DNA of 64,000 bases, taken from contig JAFWDU010000013.1 of NCBI GenBank assembly GCA_017516005.1, forward strand, positions 20,264-84,263, written 5' to 3'. The position numbers and the translations under genes are program-made. Numbering within the stretch: the stretch's first letter is position 1; each line of letters begins with the position of its first letter. Shown here one piece after another: positions 1-8,789 of this stretch. The notes below the pieces were generated by a model. It worked only from the letters and a program-made list of their open reading frames with translations. It did no database searches and was not told the origin of the DNA. This DNA comes from Oscillospiraceae bacterium (GTDB lineage Bacteria; Bacillota; Clostridia; Oscillospirales; Oscillospiraceae).

Positions 1-1219
1 GGAGGTGCAGATGATGTACGCCGATTTCCAGAGAACGTACGGATTTGAGAGTGCATTCCTCCAGATTGGAGCCGATGCCCATGACCTCTCCGGTGGCCTT
101 CATCTGTGTGCCGAGGGTGTTGGGAACTTCCGTGAATTTATCAAAGGGGAAGCGGGGGAATTTCGCCACAATATAGTCAAGACTGGGCTCGATGGCGGCG
201 GTTCCGCCTGCGACCGGAATATCCTCAAGCGCCATGCCGAGAGCGATTTTTGCGGTGACTCTGGCAATGGGATAGCCGCTTGCCTTGGAGGCCAGGGCGG
301 AGGAGCGGGAAACACGGGGATTGACTTCAATCAGGAAGTATTCCGAAGAAGTGGGATTCAGAGCAAACTGCACATTGCAGCCGCCTTCGATTTTCAGTTC
401 CCGGATAATCTTGATTGCGGAATCATTGAGCATCTTCAGATCCTTGTCGTTCAGGGACAGAATCGGAGCAACCACGATGGAGTCACCGGTGTGGACACCG
501 ACGGGATCCACATTTTCCATACCGCAGATGGTGATTGCCGTGTCATTGGAATCCCGCATGACTTCGAATTCGATTTCCTTGTAGCCTTTCACGCTCTTTT
601 CCACCAGAACCTGATGGACAGGGGAGAGCTTGAAGGCATTCAGCGCGATATCATAGAGTTCCTGCTCGTTTTCCGCGAAGCCACCGCCGGTGCCGCCCAG
701 CGTGAAAGCCGGACGAAGAACGACGGGATAGCCGATATCCAGCGCAGCCTTTTTCGCCTCCTCGATGGAGTAGGTGATTTCGGAAGGAATAACCGGCTCG
801 CCGATGGATTGGCACATTTCCTTAAACAGCTCACGGTCTTCCGCGCGTTCAATACTGTCGGAACTGGTTCCAAGAAGCTCCACACCGCACTCTCTGAGGA
901 TGCCTTTGCGCTCCAGCTGCATGGCCATATTCAGGCCGGTCTGACCGCCGATGCCGGGGACAATGGCATCCGGACGCTCGTAGCGGAGAATTTTCGCAAT
1001 GTATTCCAGAGTCAGAGGCTCCATGTAGACCTTGTCCGCGATGGAAGTGTCGGTCATGATGGTGGCGGGATTGGAATTGACCAGAACCACTTCATAACCC
1101 TCTTCCTTTAGGGCAAGGCAGGCCTGTGTGCCCGCATAATCAAATTCGGCAGCCTGACCGATGACGATGGGGCCGGAGCCGATGATCAGCACTTTTTTAA
1201 TGTCCGTTCTTTTTGCCAT
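1..1219 (-). CDS. carB: Carbamoyl-phosphate synthase large subunit, N-terminal part (cut by window edge)
   Basis: The large subunit of carbamoyl-phosphate synthase makes carbamoyl phosphate from bicarbonate, ammonia and two ATP for pyrimidine and arginine synthesis. About 406 codons are visible, reading leftwards from an ATG at 1217-1219. They cover the pre-ATP-grasp domain ([19 protein letters not shown] near residue 13) and the first ATP-grasp, carboxyphosphate-forming half, with [11 protein letters not shown], a glycine-rich [13 protein letters not shown] loop and the metal-binding [16 protein letters not shown] stretch. The C-terminal half lies outside the window. The start sits 23 nt inside the end of pyrC, so the two are translationally coupled. 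No carA is visible here. The family call is secure. Confidence 0.97.
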   Translation of the reverse strand, partial: MAKRTDIKKVLIIGSGPIVIGQAAEFDYAGTQACLALKEEGYEVVLVNSNPATIMTDTSIADKVYMEPLTLEYIAKILRYERPDAIVPGIGGQTGLNMAMQLERKGILRECGVELLGTSSDSIERAEDRELFKEMCQSIGEPVIPSEITYSIEEAKKAALDIGYPVVLRPAFTLGGTGGGFAENEQELYDIALNAFKLSPVHQVLVEKSVKGYKEIEFEVMRDSNDTAITICGMENVDPVGVHTGDSIVVAPILSLNDKDLKMLNDSAIKIIRELKIEGGCNVQFALNPTSSEYFLIEVNPRVSRSSALASKASGYPIARVTAKIALGMALEDIPVAGGTAAIEPSLDYIVAKFPRFPFDKFTEVPNTLGTQMKATGEVMGIGSNLEECTLKSVRSLEIGVHHLHL

Positions 1220-2432
1220 GTTCGATTCCTCCGTTTTCCTGATAGACTGTCTGCCCATGGCAGACGGTTTGTTTGCATGTTCCGTATACCTCCATGCCCG
1301 CAAAGGGGGTTGCGCGGCCCATGGAGACAAATTTTGACGGGTCAATTACGTAGGACTCACTGAGGTCCCAGATGGAGTAGTCGTCCTGCAGGGGAATTCC
1401 AAATCGTCGCCGCGGATTGCGGCTCAGCAGATCCGTCAGCTTTGACAGAGTCAGAATCCCGGGAAGGACCAGCTTCGTATACAGAACCGGAAACGCGGTT
1501 TCCAGTCCCACAATCCCAAAGGGACTGCCTTTGAGTCCTTTTGACTTTTCCTCTGCGCTGTGAGGCGCATGGTCGGTTGCAATCATCTCAATGGTGCCGT
1601 CCAGGATCCCTTCCAGAAGCGCCTGCTGATCCGAGGCAGACCGGAGCGGCGGGTTCATTTTGAATCTGCCGTCCTCCTGAAGATCAGAATCATTAAGAGT
1701 CAGATAGTGGGGAGCTGTTTCGCAGCTGACATCCACGCCTGTTTTCTTTGCCTGACGGATCAGTTCAACGCTCTGCGCGCAGGAGACGTGACATACGTGG
1801 TAGCGCACGCCGGTCTTTGCGGCAAGATCCAGATCTCTGGCGATCGGTCCCCATTCACTTTCAGAGCAGATGCCCGCATGGCCATGCGCGGCGGCGTAGG
1901 CTCCTTCGTGAATGTAACCGCCCCGAAGAAGCCGGTTGTCTTCACAATGTGCGGCAATGATCTTTCCGAGTTCTTTTGCGGTCCTCATCGCTTCCAGCAT
2001 CATCTCTTCCGACTGCACGCCCCTGCCGTCATCGGAAAAGGCGATAACGTCCGGCGCGAGTCCGGCCAGGTCCGCGAGAGCATCGCCTTTCTCCCCAACG
2101 GTTATTGCACCGTAGGGAAGAACCTGTATGCAGGCGTCCTTCCGGATCAGATCAAGTTCCGGCTGCAGATTCTCAGGGGAATCCGGCACCGGGTTCAGAT
2201 TCGGCATGGCGCATACTGCCGTGTAGCCGCCGGCAGCTGCTGCATTGGATCCGGAGCGGATGGTCTCCTTATAAGAAAAACCCGGCTCACGAAAGTGCAC
2301 ATGCACATCGCAGAAGCCGGGAAACAGGAGAATTGAGGAAGAATTGAACAGGGAAGCGGCCCCCTCGTTCAGAACGGGAAGCTGGGAAGACTGATCCAAG
2401 CCACAGGACTGAATGTGATTGTTCCGTGCCAT
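1197..2432 (-). CDS. pyrC: Dihydroorotase, class I
   Basis: Dihydroorotase cyclises N-carbamoyl-aspartate to dihydroorotate, the third step of pyrimidine synthesis. The 411-residue product has the metal-binding [10 protein letters not shown] motif near residue 46, [22 protein letters not shown] and the TDHAPH motif that ends the metal site. The N terminus is somewhat short compared with family members because the leading beta-strand segment is abbreviated. The ATG at 2430-2432 is chosen for an AAGGAGG ribosome binding site 7 nt upstream. The reading frame stays open another 35 codons upstream through the leader, but those codons overlap a terminator-like hairpin. It is first in a unit with carB and has its own consensus promoter. 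Confidence 0.96.
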   Translation of the reverse strand: MARNNHIQSCGLDQSSQLPVLNEGAASLFNSSSILLFPGFCDVHVHFREPGFSYKETIRSGSNAAAAGGYTAVCAMPNLNPVPDSPENLQPELDLIRKDACIQVLPYGAITVGEKGDALADLAGLAPDVIAFSDDGRGVQSEEMMLEAMRTAKELGKIIAAHCEDNRLLRGGYIHEGAYAAAHGHAGICSESEWGPIARDLDLAAKTGVRYHVCHVSCAQSVELIRQAKKTGVDVSCETAPHYLTLNDSDLQEDGRFKMNPPLRSASDQQALLEGILDGTIEMIATDHAPHSAEEKSKGLKGSPFGIVGLETAFPVLYTKLVLPGILTLSKLTDLLSRNPRRRFGIPLQDDYSIWDLSESYVIDPSKFVSMGRATPFAGMEVYGTCKQTVCHGQTVYQENGGIEHGKKNGH

Positions 2433-2453
2433 AGCTGCCTCCTTCCAGATATG

Positions 2454-2520
2454 AAAAAAACCTTGCCGCAGACCGGCAGGGCTTCGCGTTCTCATGAGCA
2501 TTTCCTGCCGAAGCGGAAAC
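2454..2520 (-). promoter_or_regulatory. Candidate transcription attenuator in the pyrC leader
   Basis: On the minus strand, just before the pyrC ribosome binding site, CCCTGCCG pairs with CGGCAAGG (2461-2481) and seven T residues follow (2454-2460), an intrinsic terminator. An upstream CGGCAGG (2514-2520) is complementary to the CCTGCCG half of that terminator and could form an exclusive antiterminator. I do not see a PyrR-binding consensus. Structure is read from the sequence; the pyrimidine control is inferred from position. Confidence 0.6.
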
Positions 2521-2539
2521 CGCCGCTCAAGTTGCAATA

Positions 2540-2568
2540 AGTATAGTATTCAGCCGGTACCTTGTCAA
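2540..2568 (-). promoter_or_regulatory. SigA-type promoter of pyrC-carB
   Basis: Minus strand TTGACA (2563-2568), 17-bp spacer, TATACT (2540-2545). It lies about 110 nt before pyrC, leaving room for the attenuator leader. Confidence 0.75.
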
Positions 2569-2599
2569 TTGATTTTTCCTCGTCCTGGCATAATTCGGC

Positions 2600-2627
2600 A
2601 AAAGGGGAAAAGCCGAAGCTTTTCCCC
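2600..2627 (-). terminator. Terminator of the pot operon
   Basis: A perfect 10-bp stem GGGGAAAAGC/GCTTTTCCCC with a TTCG tetraloop followed by TTTT, just after the potD stop on the minus strand. Confidence 0.85.
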
Positions 2628-2658
2628 TGAATACTTTTGTCAGATTCGGCAATGGGCC

Positions 2659-3774
2659 TCAGCTGATCTTCAGCGTCTCCCAAAGCGTAGTGATGTAGCT
2701 CAGCGTATCCGGATCCAGATTGCGGTAGGCGTACTCGTTGTAGAGCTCGGAGAAATTCTCAATGCCGGGGTAGAGAATGGCAATGGCATCTTCGCCCAGT
2801 TCTTCCTGATAGTCCTCACTGTCGTAAACAAGGGAGTTGGGGGAGGCGTAATAGATGTACTCGGCGTTCGCGATTGCAGGCTCCTCAGAAAGCATATAGT
2901 TGATGAAGATCTCTGCCAGTTCCTTGTTCTGGCAGCAGGAGGGGATGCACATTGCGTCCACAAAGTAATTGGTGCGTTCGGGATAATAGAACTGCAGGTC
3001 CACGGAATCGCTCTGATTGTCGAGCATGGTGAAGTAGTCGCCGGCGTAGTAGGCTGCAATGGCCGCCTCACCGGACTCCATCATGTTGTAGACCTCATCC
3101 ATGACATAACTCTTGATCATGGGAGACTGGGTCTTGAGCTCCTGCAGAGCGGCATCCCAGTTGGCGTGATCTGTGCTGTTTACATCCAGCCCAAGCTTAT
3201 ACTGTGCGGTGGCAAAGGCGTCGCGGGAATTGTTGAACTGCAGAATGTTGCCTGCATACTTCTCATTCCACATCAGATCCCAGTCGCCGACATCCGCCTC
3301 ATCGACCACGTTGGCGTCATAGATAATGCCGACAACGCCGTAGGTGTAGGGAACCGTATACTGGTTGTCAGGATCATAGTAAAGACCGCGGAAGCTCTCG
3401 TCAATATACTGATAGTTGGGGATGTTGTCGTAATTCAGAGGAAGAAGCATCCCTTCGTCCTTCATTCTTGCAATCATATAGTCGGAGGGAATGATCACGT
3501 CATAGCTGACAGCGCCGCTGGACAGCTTTGCATACATATCCTCATTGCTCTGATAGGTGGTATAGCGCACGGTGATCTTGGCTCCGTAGGTCTGCTGATA
3601 CCATTCCTTGAACGCAGCGATGGTGTCCAGGGTGCCTTCGGATCCGTCGGAGATGTATTCGCCCCAGTTGTACACATTCAGGACAAGGGACTTGGATTTG
3701 CCGCAGGAGGACAGAGTCAGCAGAGCGCTGAGCATAAGCACAAGGCTCAGGAGGACGCAGATTGTTTTCTTCAT
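2659..3774 (-). CDS. potD: Spermidine/putrescine ABC transporter substrate-binding lipoprotein
   Basis: This is the extracytoplasmic polyamine-binding protein of the PotABCD importer. The 371-residue product starts with a lipoprotein signal peptide (MKKTICVLLS..., lipobox LSSC near residue 23) and has the family motif VLNVYNWGEYIS right after it. PotD-like landmarks such as VPYTYGVVGI and an FVDAMCIPSCC segment follow. The ATG at 3772-3774 is chosen because AAAGGAG precedes it by 10 nt and it gives a clean signal peptide; an upstream in-frame ATG would overlap potC. It is the last gene of the operon, 4 nt after potC, and is followed by a strong terminator. Precise polyamine specificity cannot be read from sequence. 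Confidence 0.95.
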   Translation of the reverse strand: MKKTICVLLSLVLMLSALLTLSSCGKSKSLVLNVYNWGEYISDGSEGTLDTIAAFKEWYQQTYGAKITVRYTTYQSNEDMYAKLSSGAVSYDVIIPSDYMIARMKDEGMLLPLNYDNIPNYQYIDESFRGLYYDPDNQYTVPYTYGVVGIIYDANVVDEADVGDWDLMWNEKYAGNILQFNNSRDAFATAQYKLGLDVNSTDHANWDAALQELKTQSPMIKSYVMDEVYNMMESGEAAIAAYYAGDYFTMLDNQSDSVDLQFYYPERTNYFVDAMCIPSCCQNKELAEIFINYMLSEEPAIANAEYIYYASPNSLVYDSEDYQEELGEDAIAILYPGIENFSELYNEYAYRNLDPDTLSYITTLWETLKIS

Positions 3775-3778
3775 GGAT

Positions 3779-4621
3779 TTATAGCTCCTTTTTTGCATGA
3801 TTTGCTTTCTTTCTGGATCTGGCTTCCCGGATCGTCTGTGCCGTGTTGGCATCGAAGACGTTGGAGAGAAGCAGCAGTGCCAGAATCACGAAGAAGATGA
3901 TGGTTGCGAGGGCGTACATCTTCGGAGTGACGGTTTTCTTTGTCATGTTATAGATGCGGATGGGAAGAGTCTGGAAACCGTTTCCCGTTGTGAAATAGCT
4001 GATGACAAAGTCGTCCAGGGACAGGGTGAAGGCCATGATGAGTCCCGTTATGATGCCAGGCATGATTTCGGGAACTTCTACCTTAAGAAAGGCCTTGATC
4101 GGTGTGCAGCCGAGATCCATGGCGGCTTCCGGAAGCGAAGCGTCCATCTGCTGGATTTTCGGCAGCACCTGAAGAATGACATAGGGCAGGCAGAACGTAA
4201 TATGGGCGATGAGCATGGTGCCGAAGTTCAGGCTTGTTGCGGCTCCGAAGAAACGGCCGACAAAGACGAACATCAGCATAAGGGAGATGCCGGTGATAAT
4301 ATCCGGGTTGATCATGGGAATATTAGTAACCGCATCCATGGCAACGCGAAGATAACGCTTTTTCAGCCGATGCATGCCGACCGCTGCGGCAGTGCCCATG
4401 ACGGTGGAGATGATGGAGGCGCTGACCGCGAGGATCAGTGTGTTCTTCACGGAACTCAGGGTTTCCGAATCACGGAAGAGTTCCCGGTACCAGTGCATAG
4501 AGAAGGAGGAGAACACGCTCAGACTCTTGGAAGAGTTAAAAGAGAAAACCAGGAGAATCGCGATCGGCGCAAAGAGAAAGAGAAGAATCAGCGCTGTGTA
4601 GATTCTGGAGACATGCTTCAT
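3779..4621 (-). CDS. potC: Spermidine/putrescine ABC transporter permease PotC
   Basis: Inner permease subunit of the polyamine importer, 280 residues with about six hydrophobic segments. The N terminus (IYTALILLFLFAPIAILLVFSFN) is typical of PotC. The EAA-loop region reads EAAMDLGCTPIKAFLKVEVPEIMPGI, which contacts the PotA ATPase, and the late FTLSLDDFVISYF motif is characteristic of PotC. It follows potB by 18 nt and precedes potD by 4 nt. The start has GGAGG 11 nt upstream. Confidence 0.95.
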   Translation of the reverse strand: MKHVSRIYTALILLFLFAPIAILLVFSFNSSKSLSVFSSFSMHWYRELFRDSETLSSVKNTLILAVSASIISTVMGTAAAVGMHRLKKRYLRVAMDAVTNIPMINPDIITGISLMLMFVFVGRFFGAATSLNFGTMLIAHITFCLPYVILQVLPKIQQMDASLPEAAMDLGCTPIKAFLKVEVPEIMPGIITGLIMAFTLSLDDFVISYFTTGNGFQTLPIRIYNMTKKTVTPKMYALATIIFFVILALLLLSNVFDANTAQTIREARSRKKANHAKKEL

Positions 4622-4639
4622 TTCGACTCAAACCTCCTC

Positions 4640-5518
4640 TCACGCGGTAGCACGCTTGTTGGCGGCGCGCTGCATGACAGCCATGCAGATAAGAAGAATC
4701 ACCATGAGAATGAAGGCGATGGCGGCGGCGAAGTGAAGATTATTCGCCGTATACTGGCTCTCAATGGCGTCGCCAATAAGATAGAACTTTCCGTTGCCCA
4801 GTTTCTGGGAGATGTAGAAGGTGCTGATAGAAGGAATAAGCACCATGGTAATGCCGGAAATGACGCCGGGAAGGCTGAGAGGCCAGATCACACGGCGCAG
4901 AACGCCGATTCCATTGCAGCCCAGGTCATGAGCCGCTTCGATGAGCTTGATGTCCATCTTGGCCATAACGGAATAGATGGGAAGAATCATATAGGGGAAG
5001 TAGTCATAGACCATGCCGATAACAACAGCTGACTCTGTTCCGATGATATGAATTTTCCCAAGTCCCAGCATGCCGAGCAGTCCGTTGAAAATGCCGGTAT
5101 CCTGCAGGATTGTCATCCATGCGTAGGTGCGGATTAGGAAATTCATCCACATGGGGATCATAATCAGGGTGATGAGAATGCCCTGCGTCTTCGGGGATGC
5201 GCGCGAGATCAGATACGCAAAAGGATAGCCGAACACGAGGCAGATGATGGTGGAGATCACGGCAAGCTTGAGAGAACGGCCGAAAATCAGCAGATAGGTA
5301 TGAACCATTCTGGTTCCGTTCTCATCTGAGATTTCAGAAGTTGCCTTGAAGAACCGGAGAATATTCTCGGTTGTGAAGTGAAAAGCCGAGTCGGTAAATG
5401 CATAGTATGCCACAAAGATCAGGGGTACGAGAATGAAGAGAACCGCCCAGAAGGAGTATGGAGTCAGTGCCAAACGCCGAATCAGGGCAAGATTCCGGTT
5501 GGAGCGTTTCAGATTCAA
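4640..5518 (-). CDS. potB: Spermidine/putrescine ABC transporter permease PotB
   Basis: The second permease of the polyamine importer, 292 residues with six predicted membrane segments. The PotB signature region MIPMWMNFLIRTYAWMTIL and the EAA loop EAAHDLGCNGIGVLRRVIWPLS are present. The start codon is TTG at 5516-5518, supported by a GGAGGAG site overlapping the end of potA; there is no better ATG. It is 2 nt downstream of potA, so translation is probably coupled. Confidence 0.95.
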   Translation of the reverse strand: MNLKRSNRNLALIRRLALTPYSFWAVLFILVPLIFVAYYAFTDSAFHFTTENILRFFKATSEISDENGTRMVHTYLLIFGRSLKLAVISTIICLVFGYPFAYLISRASPKTQGILITLIMIPMWMNFLIRTYAWMTILQDTGIFNGLLGMLGLGKIHIIGTESAVVIGMVYDYFPYMILPIYSVMAKMDIKLIEAAHDLGCNGIGVLRRVIWPLSLPGVISGITMVLIPSISTFYISQKLGNGKFYLIGDAIESQYTANNLHFAAAIAFILMVILLICMAVMQRAANKRATA

Positions 5519-5520
5519 TG

Positions 5521-6642
5521 TTACTCCTCCTCCGCATTCAGTTCCGCGTCAGAGAGCTCATCAAGCTCGTTGGAGAAGGAGGAGTAATCTCCAAACATGC
5601 CGGAGTACTCGGATTTGTGCATGATATGGATGGCTTCCGGTTCGATGAAAAGACCGATGTGAGAGCCGACAGGCTCGAAATCCGTGGTCTGGATCATCCA
5701 TTTGAAGCCGTTGATATCCACGATGATTTCATAATGAACGCCGAGGAATGTGACGGAGGTGACTACGCCTTCCAGCATGCCCTTGTCGACCGGGACGATA
5801 TCCACATCTTCCGGACGAACAACCACATCAACTGGCTCACGCTCTTCAAAACCGAAGTCAACGCACTCAAAATCGTGACCAGAGAACCGGACCAGGCGGT
5901 CACGAAGCATAATCCCGTCAACAATATTGCTTTCTCCGATGAAGTCGGCAACGAAAGCGTTCTTCGGCTCGTTGTAGATATCCATGGGAGTGCCAATCTG
6001 CTGGATCTGGCCTTCGCTCATGACAACAACCGTGTCAGACATGCTCAGGGCTTCTTCCTGGTCATGTGTGACGAAAATGAAGGTGATTCCCATTGCCTTC
6101 TGAATGTTTTTCAGCTCCTGCTGCATGTCCTTGCGAAGCTTCAGATCCAGGGCGGCAAGAGGCTCATCGAGAAGGAGAACCTTTGGACGGCCGACCAATG
6201 CCCGCGCGATTGCCACACGCTGCTGTTGTCCGCCGGAGAGACTGGTGACAGAACGCTTTTCAAAGCCGGTCAGGGCGACCATTTTCAGCATCTCATCCAC
6301 GCGCTCCCTGATCTCCTGCCTGCCAACCTTCTTTTCACGAAGCGGAAATGCAACGTTTTCAAAGACATTCAGGTGAGGGAAGAGTGCATAGCGCTGGAAG
6401 ATGGTGTTGACGTTCCTTTTATGGGGAGGCAGATCCTGAATATCGCGGCCCATAAAGATGACATCGCCCTCATCCGCCGTCTCAAAACCGGCAATGATTC
6501 GAAGCGTGGTGGTCTTTCCACAGCCGGAAGGGCCGAGTAGCGTCAGAAACTCGTTGTCGTTGATGTACAGATTGATATTATCAAGTACTTTCTTCCCGTC
6601 ATAGGACTTGGAAACGTTTTTTAATTCGATCAGCTTATCCAT
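5521..6642 (-). CDS. potA: Spermidine/putrescine ABC transporter ATP-binding protein
   Basis: ATPase that powers the polyamine importer. The 373-residue product has Walker [10 protein letters not shown] (residues 37-45), the ABC signature LSGGQQQR, Walker [13 protein letters not shown] and a C-terminal TOBE-type domain (about 240-350) as in PotA/CysA-type ATPases. The ATG at 6640-6642 is preceded by GGAGG at 6-nt spacing and yields the normal [19 protein letters not shown] beginning; the open frame upstream is leader. It is first of potABCD. A near-perfect inverted repeat lies 22 nt before the start, and a structured RNA with its own promoter lies farther upstream in the same orientation. Confidence 0.96.
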   Translation of the reverse strand: MDKLIELKNVSKSYDGKKVLDNINLYINDNEFLTLLGPSGCGKTTTLRIIAGFETADEGDVIFMGRDIQDLPPHKRNVNTIFQRYALFPHLNVFENVAFPLREKKVGRQEIRERVDEMLKMVALTGFEKRSVTSLSGGQQQRVAIARALVGRPKVLLLDEPLAALDLKLRKDMQQELKNIQKAMGITFIFVTHDQEEALSMSDTVVVMSEGQIQQIGTPMDIYNEPKNAFVADFIGESNIVDGIMLRDRLVRFSGHDFECVDFGFEEREPVDVVVRPEDVDIVPVDKGMLEGVVTSVTFLGVHYEIIVDINGFKWMIQTTDFEPVGSHIGLFIEPEAIHIMHKSEYSGMFGDYSSFSNELDELSDAELNAEEE

Positions 6643-6663
6643 GTCCGGCCTCCAAAAGAAAAA

Positions 6664-6694
6664 GGTGATGCATGCATAACAAGCATACATCACC
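6664..6694 (-). repeat. Inverted repeat in the potA leader
   Basis: GGTGATGCATGC (6664-6675) and GCATACATCACC (6683-6694) form a 12-bp inverted repeat with one mismatch and a 7-nt spacer. It ends 22 nt before the potA start codon. It could be an operator or an RNA hairpin close to the ribosome binding site. No T-run follows, so it is not an intrinsic terminator. Confidence 0.6.
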
Positions 6695-6872
6695 TGAACA
6701 CGACATGGGAAAGACCGTACGAATTGGTCCGTCTTCCGTCTCAATGGGTTTTCGAGTCTATATAGCAAAGATTACTTTTACTACTCTTATTGACCATTTC
6801 ACAAGTTTTGTATGCAGCTGCACACTGGTTTATAGTAACCAACTTTCATGAAACTGAGCTTTTAACTCAATC

Positions 6873-6998
6873 AATAAGGCAACGAAAGTTGCCACCGCAC
6901 CTGCGGTTCATCGGCATTCGACCCGGCTGTCCGTCTGGCCTTGGCTGCAGATTCTGCAGCGGTCGCATCTTGCTTTGGAATACTCCAATTGAGACGCC
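6873..6998 (-). ncRNA. Structured non-coding RNA between nlpC and potA (family unassigned; raiA RNA is a possibility)
   Basis: No reading frame fits, but nested complementarity is dense. A closing stem pairs 6873-6880 with 6996-7003. Perfect hairpins lie at 6878-6893 (GGCAAC, 4-nt loop), 6894-6907 (ACCGCA/TGCGGT), 6944-6960 (GCTGCA/TGCAGC) and 6975-6988 (TTGGA/TCCAA). A long-range pairing joins 6919-6923 with 6961-6965. The minus strand is chosen because a consensus promoter points at it and should start transcription near 6994-6998. The 3' end is uncertain and may extend to about 6790. It does not match T-box, glycine, L21 or tmRNA features I know. The raiA assignment is a memory-based guess, not a match. 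Confidence 0.6.
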
Positions 6999-7000
6999 TT

Positions 7001-7029
7001 ATTCTAGCAATTTCGAATGTTTGTGTCAA
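7001..7029 (-). promoter_or_regulatory. SigA-type promoter of the structured RNA
   Basis: Minus strand TTGACA (7024-7029), 17-bp spacer, TAGAAT (7001-7006). The -10 box overlaps the edge of the RNA's closing stem, so transcription starts at the structure. Confidence 0.75.
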
Positions 7030-7131
7030 TCTATTTTCGATAAATCGGGAGATTGTGAATAAATCAGGGATTTTGGAGACGCCCTTTTATGTATTTCGTC
7101 ACGGAAGAGTCAGAAACGGGTGCAAGCAACG

Positions 7132-7163
7132 AAAAAAACCGCCTCGCCGAAGGGCGGGGCGGT
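7132..7163 (-). terminator. Terminator of the SH3-NlpC gene
   Basis: An 11-bp GC-rich stem (ACCGCCCCGCC with GGCGAGGCGGT, one wobble), CTTC loop and seven T residues on the minus strand, 18 nt after the stop codon. Confidence 0.9.
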
Positions 7164-7180
7164 GGGGAATCAGATTCGGG

Positions 7181-8104
7181 TTATACAATGCGTCTTGCGC
7201 CTACATAGCGGACAGAATAGTAGCTGTTGTCCAGATCGGTGATCTTGACACCGCCGCTGGCAGCGTGAACAAACTGATTGCCGCCGATATAGATGCCGAC
7301 GTGTGTTGCGGTTTCAGAGGAATAATAGGTGTTTCCGAAGAAGACCAGATCGCCGGGTGCCAACTCAGAAATACCGACTGCGTATCCGTTCTCCATCTGT
7401 GCATTTGCAATGCGGTTCAGTGTATAGCCGAACTGCTTGTAGACATACTGCGTAAAGCCGGAGCAGTCAAATCCGCTGGTGGTGGTTCCACCCCAGACAT
7501 AGGGGACACCAAGATAATTCTGCGCGAAAGTCGCAATCTGCTCACCGGCAGAGATCACAACTGTTGTGGCAACTTCGCCGCCGACGCCGGAGGAGTTCTC
7601 CTCAGGGGCAGAGCCTAGATCCAGAAGATCCGACCGCACATAACCGATGTAGTCGCCGATCGTGATCTTGAACCATCCGTCATGGATTCCGATGATGTTG
7701 ACTTCGGTACCGAAACTGAGCTGAGTGATCATGGGAGCTTCCGTTGTGGGAGCTTCGCGCATGTTCACGAGGGTGCTGTTGATAAAACCGCTGCCCAGAT
7801 CCACAGTCTCGACAGATTTGAAGGAGAGGTATTCACCGTACATGTAGCCGGTTTTCAGATTGTAATCCACCTGATACCAGTCGCCTTCCTGGCTGATCAC
7901 GACAACCGTGTCACCCAGAGGTGCAGTTGCAAGAATGGCGGAATCGGTCGACGGCGCCTCACGGAGACGAAGCGAGCTTGCATCCACAACAGTAGCAACG
8001 CCGGTTTTCATTTCAGTATCCGCTGCAAAGGCCACAGCAGTAACCGCCGCGACGGTAACACATGCCAGAGCGGCTTTTCTCAGAATGGAATGAAAATCTA
8101 ACAT
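7181..8104 (-). CDS. Secreted SH3b-NlpC/P60 peptidoglycan endopeptidase
   Basis: A 307-residue secreted cell-wall hydrolase. A signal peptide (to about residue 28, ending AFAAD) is followed by two bacterial SH3 domains (about 36-97 and 104-164), which usually bind wall peptide, and a C-terminal NlpC/P60 domain (about 185-307). Catalytic Cys214 is in GFDCSGF, with His268 (THVGIY) and a third polar residue His280 (FVHAA). Such enzymes usually cleave the gamma-D-Glu to diamino acid bond in stem peptides. It follows the small gene at 8135-8422 by 30 nt and is probably transcribed from the same repeat-bearing promoter. A GGGGG-rich site precedes the ATG. Confidence 0.93.
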   Translation of the reverse strand: MLDFHSILRKAALACVTVAAVTAVAFAADTEMKTGVATVVDASSLRLREAPSTDSAILATAPLGDTVVVISQEGDWYQVDYNLKTGYMYGEYLSFKSVETVDLGSGFINSTLVNMREAPTTEAPMITQLSFGTEVNIIGIHDGWFKITIGDYIGYVRSDLLDLGSAPEENSSGVGGEVATTVVISAGEQIATFAQNYLGVPYVWGGTTTSGFDCSGFTQYVYKQFGYTLNRIANAQMENGYAVGISELAPGDLVFFGNTYYSSETATHVGIYIGGNQFVHAASGGVKITDLDNSYYSVRYVGARRIV

Positions 8105-8134
8105 TGGTAAGAACCCCCGTTATTTGCTTGATTC

Positions 8135-8422
8135 TTATTTTTTCGCAAGTGCCCGTTCCAACCAGACACTTCCAAGATCGAGAGCAGTGTAGAAGCCCTC
8201 TTTTTCGCTTTTTTTGACAACACGGTCTCTCGCTTTTGCATTCGGATCTGTCAGCTGGAGCTGAACGGAGACTTTACTTGCGGCTTTGATGTCATTTACA
8301 TCCTTGGTCTCAAGAATCTGAAGCATTACGATGTACTCATCGGCCATGGAACCGTAGTAAACCAGATTGTCTTTGCGCATCAAGGGACGTCCCTTGTAGG
8401 TCAGCATATTATTGTCAGCCAT
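8135..8422 (-). CDS. Conserved small protein of unknown function
   Basis: A 95-residue cytoplasmic protein (MADNNMLTYKGRPLMRK...) with no signal peptide or membrane segment and a charged C-terminal half. I recognise it only as a type of short protein found in Clostridia. The ATG at 8420-8422 is chosen for AGGAGG 4 nt upstream; a longer reading frame would run through the promoter. It is the first gene after a strong promoter carrying tandem TGTAAC repeats, and lies 30 nt before the NlpC/P60 gene, which suggests co-regulation with cell-wall turnover. No function is assigned. Confidence 0.75.
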   Translation of the reverse strand: MADNNMLTYKGRPLMRKDNLVYYGSMADEYIVMLQILETKDVNDIKAASKVSVQLQLTDPNAKARDRVVKKSEKEGFYTALDLGSVWLERALAKK

Positions 8423-8436
8423 ATGTCCTCCTGATT

Positions 8437-8473
8437 TGTAACCAATTGTAACACTTTGTATCCAGATTGTCAA
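8437..8473 (-). promoter_or_regulatory. Promoter overlapped by tandem TGTAAC repeats
   Basis: Minus strand TTGACA (8468-8473), 17-bp spacer, TACAAT (8445-8450). On the plus strand TGTAAC, TGTAAC and TGTATC begin at 8437, 8447 and 8457, exactly 10 bp apart, overlapping the -10, spacer and start region. The same arrangement recurs at 26647-26692. The layout resembles WalR (YycF) direct-repeat sites, although those are normally 11 bp apart. Confidence 0.7.
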
Positions 8474-8509
8474 CAGTAAATCTTACTAGAAATTCCGTTG
8501 GACGGAATT

Positions 8510-8755
8510 TCAGTCGAAAAGGTAGTGGCGTACGAGTTCTGCAAGAAGTTCGTCACGGTCAACTTTGACAATCAGACTCCGGGCATTATTGAAATTGGTA
8601 ATATAGGTAGGATCCTCGCTGAGGATGTAACCTACAATCTGGTTAATGGGATGATAACCCTTCTCACTCAGAGAGTTGTAGACGGAGGTGAGAATCTGTT
8701 TCATTTCATCTTTATGATCCACCGGAAACACAAATTTGATGGTATTATCGTTCAA
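8510..8755 (-). CDS. ireB: IreB family regulatory phosphoprotein (UPF0297)
   Basis: An 81-residue member of the UPF0297/YrzL family. In Enterococcus, IreB is phosphorylated by the PASTA kinase IreK and modulates cephalosporin tolerance. The core [28 protein letters not shown] is a near-perfect family match. The start is TTG at 8753-8755, with GGGAGG 7 nt upstream and no usable ATG. In other Firmicutes it usually sits with alaS and the YqgF resolvase; here it stands alone behind its own promoter. Its actual kinase partner is outside the window. Confidence 0.92.
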   Translation of the reverse strand: MNDNTIKFVFPVDHKDEMKQILTSVYNSLSEKGYHPINQIVGYILSEDPTYITNFNNARSLIVKVDRDELLAELVRHYLFD

Positions 8756-8789
8756 CGATATCCCTCCCTGTTAAATATTATGTCACTTT

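Noticed and set aside
5..1111. A 368-codon plus-strand open frame
   Set aside because: It is the antisense shadow of carB, whose minus-strand translation matches the carbamoyl-phosphate synthase large subunit throughout.
2494..5032. Long plus-strand frames opposite the pot genes
   Set aside because: Low-complexity His/Asp-rich translations with no family resemblance; the minus strand encodes PotB, PotC and PotD convincingly.
6941..7618. A 225-codon plus-strand frame across the structured RNA and the nlpC gene
   Set aside because: It is mostly antisense to the NlpC/P60 domain and crosses a strong terminator.
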